From NCBI GenBank assembly GCA_003427395.1, contig BFEA01000270.1:62144-102112 (forward strand): a stretch of 39,969 bases of DNA. The letters run 5' to 3'. Each line of letters begins with the position of its first letter. Positions within the stretch are counted from its first letter, which is position 1. A model generated the notes under the pieces. The model did not search any database. It worked only from the letters and a program-made list of their open reading frames with translations, and was not told the origin of the DNA. The position numbers and the translations under genes were made by a program. This document shows positions 18,290 through 28,158 of the stretch, piece after piece. The DNA is from Chara braunii. Lineage: Eukaryota > Streptophyta > Charophyceae > Charales > Characeae.

Positions 18290-19082
18290 TGGTGCCCTGT
18301 GTGACTGACGATTGAGAGGGAAAGAGAGAGCGGCTATCCAATTCAACGGTGCCTAAGTGATCTGATGAAATGGCATGTCCAGGCCAAAGCTTCAACTCCC
18401 GTCTAGGGGTTCCGTTTCTTTCTGAGGGACGGCTCCTACAATTTTCGCTGGTCCTTCCCTCCAAGCAAACATTGACCGGTCAAATGACAAACATCAACCC
18501 ATCCACACCCCAGTTCCCCCCCGTCGCCCACACAAACAAAGGCCAACCTTGCGGACACTTGTCGCACTGCGCTAAAACTGCAGAATTAGGGCTGTGAATT
18601 CCGGCTATTATGGCTGCCACCAATTTATGAGCTTCGGCGAGCATAGGGAACACCAATCGCACCCTCTCTAAGACCACGACCATGCAACCTCTGCTCCTTC
18701 ACATATGGCATGTCCTTCCCTTCTCCTCTTCCTCTCCTACACCTCCTCCCTCTTCTTCTTGCTGTTTCAATTGCAGTCCTTCCTTCCTCCTCCTCCTCCT
18801 CCTCCTCCTCCTCCTCCTCCTTCTACATCCACTTCTCTTCATTCCTATTTTGCCTAGACCACTTTGGGGATTGAATACGGCATTGATGTTTATCCTTTGG
18901 GCATGACTCGGTAAATATATGCAAGGATGCTATTTGTGCTCATCAGAGCTAGGTAGCTCCGCTCTCTTTCAATAGTGCAAGCTCTTGGGGGATAATTTGT
19001 TGGTACAGTGAAGTCAAGGTTGAGGTGCCCAATGTGAGGGATGAACATAATGTGAGGGATAAACATTTAGATTCCTTGACAT
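18287..19082. other. Intergenic; (TCC)n tract inside
   Basis: No gene recognised. A (TCC)n microsatellite occupies 18786-18821. A short repeated phrase (AATGTGAGGGAT.AACAT) occurs twice near 19030-19070. Confidence 0.6.
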
Positions 19083-19150
19083 CCACTTGTTTCCTAGCAG
19101 GCCAAAGCTGTTTCTTTTTGTAAACAAAAAAAAAAAAAAACCACTTGTTT
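19083..19150 (+). mobile_element. 48-bp poly(A)-tailed mini-insertion with 10-bp direct repeats
   Basis: CCACTTGTTT at 19083-19092 is repeated exactly at 19141-19150. Between them are 48 bp ending in TTTTTGTAAAC and a 15-A run. This has the form of a strongly 5'-truncated retrocopy. The sequence just before the A-run resembles the end of the LINE at 31421-31427 (GATTTGTAAAA), so that LINE family could be the source. Confidence 0.55.
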
Positions 19151-19597
19151 GTCCAAATCAAAAGGGACCAGCCGAAAGAAAAAGGAAAAAAAAACTGTGA
19201 AAAAGAGTTGATCGGGATTCGGCCGGAGCGCTTCCGCCGGCGCGTTGCGTTTCGGACCAAGCGTTATCCCACCGGTAACGAGGGGACTGTGGCGGCCGCT
19301 GACATCACCAACATGATGGCGCCACGGCTATGGAGTCAGCCGCTCTGCTCCGCACTGTTTTCGGAGAGCGTTTCGCCGCAGCCTGCACGGGCTGTCACGA
19401 ATTGAGGCTTACTCATCGCCCAGCCGTCACCGAACCGTGCCACACAATCACACAGTCACACAACCAGAAGATGCTAAGCGAAGTTAGCTCCCTCTAGAAG
19501 TTACTATTTGCCAGCTTGGACAAGTAGGAGCGAAAGGAGATTTGGAAGGAGACGCTCACGACCTCTTCACCAAAGCACCAAGACGGAGACAGTCACG

Positions 19598-21752
19598 ATG
19601 GCGGAAGGGGAGGACGCGAGAGAACCTCACTCTCCTCCACCAGACCCAGGGTTAGACAGAGAAGACGAGGATAGGGTGAAGGAGTTAATGAGACTTTGTT
19701 ATGAGGAAGGGATCCTTCCAACAGGAATAGATCCTGGTGAAATGACAGTCGAAGGAAGAGAGGCCAGGTTCAAAGTCAACCTCACGCTGGATCGGGTGAA
19801 GATCGCATGGCTCAAAGAGCACACAGTGACGATTATTTTTAGAGAAGGAGCCAGGTTCTTACCAAAGAAGGTAAAAGACGATGTTGTTAGGGCATATGAG
19901 GATGTGAAGGTACAGGATGGCAGTTTTGAGGCCGAAGTGTTTAGTAGAGGGAGGGTAAAAATCGAGAGTCCCAACGTAGTGTCCTACGTAGCTAAGAGCA
20001 GAGCTATCGCATCATGGCTAGTTACAAAAGGGCAGGATGAGATCTCGATAGGCTCCACCACATACAGATTCGACTTCAAAACATGGCTAACTAAAGCACA
20101 ATTGAGAGAGCAGAGACAAGACGAAGACCGCCAATCCTTTTGGGTTATAGCGGTACAAGTCCCACTGGACTCCATATACTTGGAAGCCCAAGTAAGCGTA
20201 GCCATTGGTCCAGTCATTCGTAGGCACCCTATCGCGCCAGATAGATTGAAACCATCGCCATAAACGGGAAGTTCAATCTCGAACCAGATTCACGTCCTAA
20301 CATGAAGGACAAAATCTGGGTCGTCACCTCCGAGGGAGACGAGCTAGAAGTCAAGCTTGCCTCATCAGACACCCCTCAACGTCGGCGATGTCGCGCCTTC
20401 TTTCATACAGCAAACGAGTGCAGAAGAGGAGGAGCAGGACAGCAAGTCAACAACCAAGGGAACCAAGGTCAGCACGGAAACCAAGGTCAGCAAGGAAGCC
20501 AGAGCAACAGCCAGTCTCAACAGCAAGGTCAACAACAAGGTCAGCAACAATCAAGATATGCAGGACACATGAGCCACATGGGAATATCTCCATCACAAGC
20601 TGCAGTTGGAGGAATGAGCGGACAGGCCACCATGCCGCAAGGGCCGCTTCCACTAGTCTTCTCAAATGCGCACCTCAATCCTACCTTCAATCAAGGGTAC
20701 GACCAAATGGTTGCTCAACACGGTGTGCATATGCCCATGTATGGGATGCAGAATGGACTAGGTCATGCCTTTGTCCCTTGGCTTGCTCAGCAGGGCGGTC
20801 AATCGGCCATGTATCCAGCGCACATGTTCCAGCCCCCCCCCCCCCACCCCCTATGGGAGCTGACCTAGGGGGAGGGGCACAGGCCGCCGGAACAAGGGGA
20901 GCTGACCTAGGGTCGGGAGGGGCACAGGCCGCCGGAACAAGTCAACCACCGGTATCTTCAAGACCGCAGCCTCAAGGTACTCAAGGCTTCATTCCACCGA
21001 CAGGACAACCAGAGGGCAGCGTTAACAATGGAGAAGGGAACAGGCTCCCTCCGAAAGGAGCAAGCAGCAGTCTAGGGGATCAACGCTCAATCACTTCTGA
21101 CCCCTCACAAGGCCAGATTAGGGAAATCGGAACCCCGGGCAATAAAACCACAAGGCACCGAACTCCCGTTGCATCCCTTTCGAGAGGGCAACTTCAAAAG
21201 GTCGGTAACCGAATCTTGCCTCTCTTCTGTGCTTTTGCTCGTAATTCTTTCTGGGCCATAGTGTGGTCCATGATGGATGGTTCCACTGTGTTTGTCACTC
21301 TGCCTGCACCAGAGCAACCCATGCCATCGACAATGGTTACGCTAATTCGACCGGCGATTGCTGATCGTTTTCTTTTTCGTATTATTCCAGACTGCTCCAT
21401 GCCCCGAATTATCACGGACAGCCCAGAAGGTGACGGCAAAAGAATTAAATTCTTTGTTCCGATTCTGGACGCTCGTTTCGTAGCTGGTCAACTAGAGAAA
21501 CTGGAAGGCGAGGGTATGAAACTCATCCCTCTCGCGTGGATAGCTGATCCTCGTAAATCGGAGCTCAGGCGTTTAAAAATTCCGCCACTGCAAACAGCTG
21601 AATGCTTGGCCGAAGTAGATGGAAGGCTGCTCAGGGAAAAGAAACTGAACTCTCCGTATGTTCAGAATATGTTGACCAGCTTATGGTTGCTGCCATCACA
21701 GGGTTCTCCCCAAATCCATTTAGGGGTGCGGGGATCCCAAAATAATGGTTAA
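19598..21752 (+). pseudogene. LINE ORF1 (RNA-binding, gag-like), frameshifted
   Basis: The ATG at 19598 (MAEGEDAREPHSP) is the likely start; an in-frame ATG at 19508 lies upstream. The first part (19598-20263) resembles the DUF4283-type N-terminal domain of plant LINE ORF1 (...GREARFKVNL...). A frameshift near 20263 moves coding to the frame of 20302-20868, where a zinc knuckle remnant CRAFFHTANEC has Arg in place of its first Cys. A Gln/Asn/Gly-rich stretch follows. A poly-C run at 20829-20842 then shifts the frame again, giving the last ~300 codons (about 20851-21752), which have no recognisable domain. ORF1 overlaps the ORF2 start by 8 bp. The product would bind LINE RNA. Confidence 0.65.
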
Positions 21753-23336
21753 ATTAAGGGTAGCATCATGGAATGTAAGGGGGTTGGGGGAAACCACAGG
21801 CAGATACAAAAAGGAAAGATTGAAATCCTGGGTATTTGAGAATAATATTGAAATTACCTGCATACAAGAAATGAAATTAAACGAAGAGAAGATCGCTGCG
21901 CTTGGTAACTGGTGGGATGGACCACAGTTATGGTCTCCTGCTGATGGTACGAGAGGAGGCACCGCCATTCTAGTGCATAGAAATCTCGCGACATAAATAG
22001 TGGACTTTTACTCAGATTTGTGGAGAAGATGGTCTTGGATGAAATGCTTCATGGACGGTTGCTATTGGGTCATTGTATGTATCTATGCTCCAGTCGATAC
22101 CAGGGAGAGAACAATTTTCCTTTCGGAATTGTCGATGATCATCCCTGAAGGTGATAAATTAGTCATTGCTGGTGACTGGAACTTAACGTTGGATACCTTA
22201 CCAAAAGTTAGGAGCACCAACGATAAGCTCGCTTTGGATGCATCCATGGCTGAACTTGATTTGATCGATCCATTTAGACTCTCACGCCCAGAGGACGAGG
22301 GCCTTACATGGTACTCCCACTATCGTGAGAATACTAAAAGGCGTCTCAATTACTTTCTCACTTCCGCGAACCTGTGGGATTCAATCGCGAACGTACAATC
22401 TCGGTATCACCCTATGTCAGATCACACCCCGATTGCCATCTCGATAATTACATCGGAGACCATAAGAGGCAAAGACCTATTCAGGTTTAACACTCAGAAT
22501 CTTAATGAACCAGGCCTTATTGTATGGATGAAGATCTTTTGGGCTGATTGGTCCACCTCACGTTTGAACTTCACTTCGGTTGCAAAGTGGTGGGATGCAG
22601 GAATGAATATTTTCTCAAATTTGTTGAATGTCTTTTCAAGAATTCTTGCCTTTGAAAGGAACATAAGATTAGTTAACCTTCAAAAACAAGTCGCCTATGC
22701 CAAGCTTCGAATGCTGGAACACCCAGTGTCCGAGAAAGTGTGGGGGAAAGAGCGAACGCGAATCCTCTCAGAATGAGACGATTTACAAGTAAAACAATCG
22801 GAAGTCTGGACAAAGCGGTTAAGAGTAAAAGGCATCACGGTCAACGACCGGATGACTAAAGAAACCTTTCAAAAGCTCCTCCCAAGGAGGTCTTCAGTTC
22901 CTATGAAAGAACTGAAGCACCCCTTTGATGAAGTAGCCCCCAAAGCCAAGGAACTTAAAGACTTATGTGAATATGACGCTCTTTATTACAAAGACATTCT
23001 CACGTCCCGAAAGAATATTCATCAGATCTGCGATAACCTGCACGAATCTTCTTCACACTGGGAGAACACAACAATCCGTTTACCGGATTCAGCGAGGCTA
23101 AACCTTGATCGGTCGATTACCGAATTGGAAGCACTGGAGGCTCTGAAAGCCATGCCCACTGGGAAAGCCCCTGGCGATGATGGCCTTCCAGCAGAAGTAT
23201 ACTTATCAATATGGCCCGAAATTGGTAAATACCTCACTGAGATATACAACGAAGTACTCACAGGACGCAAACTTTCGGAAGGCATGTGCAGAGGAATTAT
23301 CCCTGTTCTTTTCAAAAAAGGAGATAGATCGGAAAT

Positions 23337-23340
23337 CCGT
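23337..23340 (+). repeat. Left target-site duplication CCGT of the nested element
   Basis: CCGT occurs at 23337-23340 and 28160-28163. Joining ...GAAATCCGT to AACTGGCG across the insert restores the LINE reverse-transcriptase codons E-I-R-N-W-R, which fixes the insertion point to the base. Confidence 0.85.
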
Positions 23341-23769
23341 TGTCGGGGGCAGGGTATTTGCCGGGGTTTTCAACGTCGGACGCTGTCCTGCTTTTTCGTG
23401 GAATTGAAGGACTTGACGAGACTGACGTTGCCAAAGTTGTTCAAACAGACCTATGACCGGTAGGCTTAAACTTTTTTTTTTAAGCTAGACGTCGCTGACG
23501 TCCGACTGAAATAGTGGTAATCAATGATGTGACCACTAATCACGGCATCTTACGGAGCTATGGAATAGTTTGGCCGAGGGACTACTAGGATTATACCTAC
23601 CCTACCTAAGAAGGTAGCGCGTGGCGGTAGGCCGCACGATTCAGGGTCTAAGTGCGTTCAAAGTGGCGACCTTACCGGAGGCCGCGATTATTATTTTTTC
23701 TTTAGGACCACGGGCGTCCGCACCAAGGGCTGAAATGGATGGCACGGTAGCCGCAGGGTGTGGCAAGTG

Positions 23770-23912
23770 TAGAGCTGGCCTACCAGCCACCCAGCCTGCA
23801 ACCACCCAGCGTGCAGCCAGCCGGCCAGCAACCAGCCTGCAGCCAGTCGGCCAGCAATCAGCCAGCATCCCAGCCTGCAGCCACCAAGCGGGAACGGCCA
23901 CCTGGCTGCAGC
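23770..23912 (+). repeat. CAGC-rich degenerate tandem repeat
   Basis: Repeated CCAGCC, GCAGCC and GCCAGCAACCAGCCTGCAG phrases with an irregular period of about 8-20 bp, ending just before the U6 fragment. Confidence 0.75.
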
Positions 23913-23916
23913 TTGA

Positions 23917-23958
23917 CCCTTGCGCAAGGATGACACGCATAAATCGAGAAATGGTCAA
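23917..23958 (+). pseudogene. U6 snRNA 3'-half fragment
   Basis: From CCCTTGCGCAAGG through ATGACACGCATAAATCG to AGAAATGGTC the sequence matches the U6 3' half nearly base for base, including the internal stem-loop start. It is followed by AAAAAT in place of the usual CCAAATTTT end. It begins at the very place (CCCCTGCG) where the three 5'-half copies in this window stop. The 5' half and promoter are absent, so it is not a gene. Confidence 0.85.
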
Positions 23959-24082
23959 AAATCCAGGTAGGGATTTTAACCCGGGTCTGTACCTCGATGT
24001 GCCATAGCAGGCCACGATGGGACGTGACCGTTGGCAAAATCGGAGTAATAATAATAATAATTAAAAAAAAAAAAAAGGGAAA

Positions 24083-25403
24083 ACAGTCTTTGCAGACTGT
24101 GTGGGAGCACAAAGGCTCCCACTTCGTCTTGGAGGCTGTGTGGGAGCACAAAGACTCCCACTTCGTTCTGGACAGATGATTGTGGCCGCAAGATCTTGAA
24201 ATCTTGCGGCCCATAGTTCACACAGGGAAAGCAAGAGGGGGTTGGAGTTGAGTGGAGAGAGAGAGAGAGAGAAATGGGAGGATGGGGAGAGGAGGACCTT
24301 CTCCTCCCGACCTGCCAGCTGCCTCCCCGTTGTTAGGGGGGGTAAGAAAAAAAAAGAAAAGAAAAGAAGAAAAAGAAAAGAAAAAGAAAACGAAAAACGG
24401 GATCTGAGTTTTTTTGAGAAGCTATATTTTTCAGTTTGCGCCACTATTTTTTTGGTGGCGCAAAACAATTGTTTTGACCTTGATTTTTTTTCTGTAGGTA
24501 GTCAGGCACGTAGGCCATGTGCGTGATTTGTTTTATATTTTTGTATCCAGCGAATATTTTTCTAAAATTCTTCAAAGTCGGGGTACTTTTTGCACCCCGC
24601 TCTGAGCCTGTCGGGATTTGAACTCGTGAATTTTCACGAGTTCTTTCCCTACCTCTCCCAATCTGACAACTGCCATCCCCGTTTTCAGGGGAGGGCAGGG
24701 GAGAAAAGAGAAAAGAAGATAAAAGGGAAAAGGGAAAAGCCACGGCCACGAATGTGGCCGCGGCTATGATCAGATACAGGCCAAACTGGCCTGAATGTGA
24801 CTCAGGCCAGAGGCTAGGGAGATGAAGGGGTAATGAGGGGAACTTGGCTGGAAACAGCCATTTTCCCGCTGAACCTGCACTCAGTGTGGGGCTGAGTGCA
24901 GGGAAAAGGGAGAAAAAGAGGGGGGCAATTGAGTACAACTGCCACCCTAAGTGTGTGGCTGAGGTGAGACAGCCTCAGTCCGTTGATCTGGCTCAGATCA
25001 ACGGCCCCAGGCAAGTGACGAATTTTGCCTAGGGGCAGCTGAGGCTGCTACTGCCCTCCTCAGCCACTACAAAAGAGGCAGCTGTCCCCCAGCTGCCTCA
25101 CACTTGCCTCCGGCTGCCAGTGTGCGACAGCACACTTGCCTCATTGCTGGAGTGCTGGAGAGGAGGCAAGAGTGCTGCCGGCGGAGCTGGAGGACTGCAG
25201 AGGAGCGGAGCGACGAAGGAGGAGACAACCATAGCCTTGGCTGGAGCACTCTGCTCCACCCCTTGGCAGGCTGGTCTCTGGTGGGACTCTACGACAGTGA
25301 GGAGCGGCAGCGGAGCATGGCAAGGAGCAGAGGGGAGCAGGACAACTGGTGAAGTGTGCCGGCCGATATTTTCGGCAACCATAACCCATTTTTGTGGGGT
25401 TAT
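24083..25403 (+). repeat. Run of consecutive short stem-loops with unrelated sequences
   Basis: Perfect or near-perfect inverted repeats (stem bp): 24083-24100 (7), 24101-24122 (8), 24140-24161 (7), 24184-24211 (11), 24435-24464 (10), 24461-24476 (palindrome), 24620-24643 (11), 24743-24760 (7), 24777-24793 (7), 24845-24860 (6, GAAA loop), 24874-24902 (11), 24924-24943 (8, one mismatch), 24980-25004 (11), 25004-25036 (11, one bulge), 25038-25064 (7), 25075-25099 (10), 25119-25136 (7), 25242-25258 (7), 25381-25403 (7). Most loops are 2-10 nt. Apart from the second and third (units of a tandem repeat), the stems are not copies of one another. No protein frame is supported. Confidence 0.75.
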
Positions 25404-25499
25404 GCTGCCGAAATACCACGGCGTCGGCATGACACCTTTATTTTGAGGGGTGACGCTGCCGTTTTTACGACACGTTGGCGGCACTTTGTTTTGAAGAGT

Positions 25500-25970
25500 G
25501 ACGCTGCCGTTTTCATGTCACGGTGGTATAACGCGGCGAAGCGCTGCCATTTTTTTTTTTTTTACGGTGGTACGGCACGGCGGAGCGCTGACGTTTTTTT
25601 TGAGGTGGTACGACACGGCGAAGCGCTGCCGTTTTTTTTACGGTAGTCCAGCACGGCGAGGCGCCGCCGTCTTTTTTCTACGGTGGTANNNNNNNNNNNN
25701 NNNNNNNNNNNNNNNNNNNNNNNNNNNNNNNNNNNNNNNNNNNNNNNNNNNNNNNNNNNNNNNNNNNNNNNNNNNNNNNNNNNNNNNNNNNNNNNNNNNN
25801 NNNNNNNNTTTTTTCTACGGTGGTACGACACTGCGGAGCGCTGACATTTTTTTTGAGGTGGTACGACACGGCGAAGCGCTGCCGTTTTTTTTACGGTAGT
25901 CCATCACGGCGAGGCGCCGCCTTCTTTTTTTCTACGGTGGTACGGCACGGCGGAGCGCTGACGTTTTCTT
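25500..25970 (+). repeat. Tandem repeat (~45-bp units in ~130-bp triplets) spanning an assembly gap
   Basis: Units of the form ACGGTGGTACGACACGGC followed by GAAGCGCTGCCG and a T-run, in three alternating types (GCGGAGCGCTGACG, GCGAAGCGCTGCCG, GCGAGGCGCCGCCG). The same three-unit order occurs on both sides of the gap at 25689-25808, so the array is a higher-order repeat. Frames across it (VVRHGGAL-like) are repeat artefacts. Confidence 0.8.
25689..25808. other. Assembly gap (120 N)
   Basis: A run of 120 N. Because it lies within the tandem array, the true array length is unknown. Confidence 0.98.
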
Positions 25971-28158
25971 TTTTTTTAACAGGGCACAGAGCGACGACGT
26001 GCTGCCATTTTCCGACGAGAGTTCGGCACGGCAGTGGAACTGCGGCATGACGGTGGGACGTGTGGCGCGACAGTGGTTTTTTTTTTTACGGTGCTGAAAG
26101 TTTTTTTGTTGCGGCGCGACGTCTGCTTTTCTTGGTGAAGGTCTGCTACCATTGGTGTGTACGGCAGCAGCAGCGTGACATGGTGGCAGTTGACGGCATG
26201 CGACGATACGAAATCTGAGCGCGACGGGCGGGTTTATTTTTTTATGCAGCATATGAAATAAATGTTTTGTAGATGAGACTACCCAACACTAGCAGTAGTG
26301 AGGGACCACTTGGGACCGGCTGGGATCAGTTGGGATTGATGCAGGACGTGGTGAATTTTTTGGGACGAGTGCGGCTCGCCATTTTCGCACTTGGGACTGC
26401 CGTGAGTGAAACTTGCGAGTCGAGAACAGACTGGGACAAGCAGTTGGCCCAAGACTTACCTCGGGACTGCGGTTTCTTCGGCGACGCGTATATGTCATTT
26501 GGCTTTCTTGAGTGAGCCACGACGCGTTCGACACCACTTCACTCAAGGTCAGTCAGTGGACGACTCAGACTCCCTTCACACCTGTGTGCACTCACACATT
26601 GCTTGACCCTTTTGTTTTGAATGTTCAGGAGAAAAGGTTGAGTGGGGTTGTGAGAGTCGTGCATGAGTGAAAAGGTGGGTCTGACGTGAGTAGTGGGACT
26701 TTGCTTGTCTTCTTTTGATCGTGTTGTGTGCATAGTGTGCAGGTGAGTAAAAAGACGAAAGTGCTATTTGACAAAATGACGGAGAGTTTGACCCTTATCT
26801 TTTTCCGTTCGTCAGTGAGTTGAGTGAACTTGCTTGCTATTTTTGAACGATAATCGATGAGTGCCGTGAGAAAAGAAATCTTGATGACAGAAAGAGGATC
26901 AAAGCATAACGAATTTAACTCTTCCCAAGGAAACTCGTTTTATCTCGAATAACCCTATCTACCTATACATGTCTAAGTGGTTTTCATTCTCTATCACCTC
27001 TGACTCTTTTCGTCCAAATTACCTTGAGTTTAAAAAAAGAGAACAGTTAAAACCTACTTGGGGTGAACACATTCTCTTTCTCCAGGAAGCATCTGGGGCG
27101 GGGGTTCGTTGCTTTAGGAGTCGGCCGTGTTATCGACCCAGAGTGGACCGTTTCTACGGGGGGGTACTTTGACGGTTCGGTGGAGACGACCCGACTTCTG
27201 AGATCCGAGTCTTGTGCTCGGACGAGGAGGAGGAGTACCCCAGACCACTTCCTAGAGGGAGAGACATCTAACACTTCAAGCAATGCCCCTGATCAAGAAT
27301 CATTCGTCATCGAAGAAAATTGAGAATGAGTAACGATGAGAATGTGTGCCTAGTCTTAGGTCGGCGGTAGGTCAAAATGAATGACTTTGGCGGCAAGTCT
27401 CATCAAGTCAAAACTAAGGCGACCGACTACCTTGTCGGTTGCAGTGAGGTTATTATTAGTAGTCAACTCGTTGTTGGCGGTTGTTTGATTGTTTTATGGT
27501 GTGCGACCCGCGGTGGTCGAATTTTATTTTGATCTTGTATTATTGAATGATGAATTGTTTCTTTCAATTATTATTTTCGATGGAATATATATTCCTGTCG
27601 ACTACGGTCGATTTCTTTTGACGTAATTGTCTGTGAATGTTATAATTCTCTTTGGCTATATGTCTAAGGGACTAGGATAACTATTTGGGTTTCACGCTTG
27701 GTTGAGACCGTCCTAGTCGATCGGCGTACGTTTCGTACTTAGGAGATCAGCGCCCTAAGAACGGACGACGTTCGGGTCCGCTCGGCGTTAACCAAGCGTA
27801 TCTATACTACAGCGAACGAGCAAACGCCCTCGGCTGACCTACCTCTGCGACTGCATTTAAAAACTTTCGCATGTGAGTCGGTAGCTCGGTAGGGATATGC
27901 CCCTAAGGGTGGTGACAGACCCTTAGGGAAGCAAGTTTATGCCCCGCGGAAACCTGTCCTGTCGTAGGGGACCGCGGGATGTATAGCTGACGCACCCGAC
28001 CAGAGCGGCGAGGGGACGACGCTACCGCACCCGTTTCAACGGCATGCGGGATGTTATGTGTCGTTTCCTGAGTTGTCTCTTAAGTTATGTTATGTTTAAA
28101 CTCCTGCGTGACATGGCCGGGAGGGCCCTCGTTCACGCGAGGGCCGATGAGCTCGACA
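25971..28158. other. Non-coding remainder of the nested element
   Basis: No coding sequence recognised. Stem-loops include 27422-27439 (6 bp), 27901-27928 (CCCTAAGGGT/ACCCTTAGGG, 10 bp) and 28122-28144 (GGCCCTCG/CGAGGGCC, 8 bp). Positions 27360-27415 read in reverse show partial similarity to 23409-23455, a possible diverged inverted repeat between the two ends. Confidence 0.5.

Noticed and set aside
18057-18464. Minus-strand frames of Ser-Leu and Thr-His repeats
   Set aside because: They are translations of the (AG)n and (TG)n microsatellites.
24590-24650. tRNA-derived SINE from a B-box-like GAGTTCAAATCCCG on the minus strand
   Set aside because: The word overlaps the 11-bp stem-loop at 24620-24643 and no A box lies at the right distance.
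24083-25403. CRISPR-like array
   Set aside because: The repeats are inverted stem-loops with different sequences, not identical direct repeats with spacers, and the setting is a eukaryotic LINE.
25356-26050. Protein-coding frames through VVRHGGAL-type repeats
   Set aside because: They are translations of the tandem DNA repeat, extended artificially across Ns.
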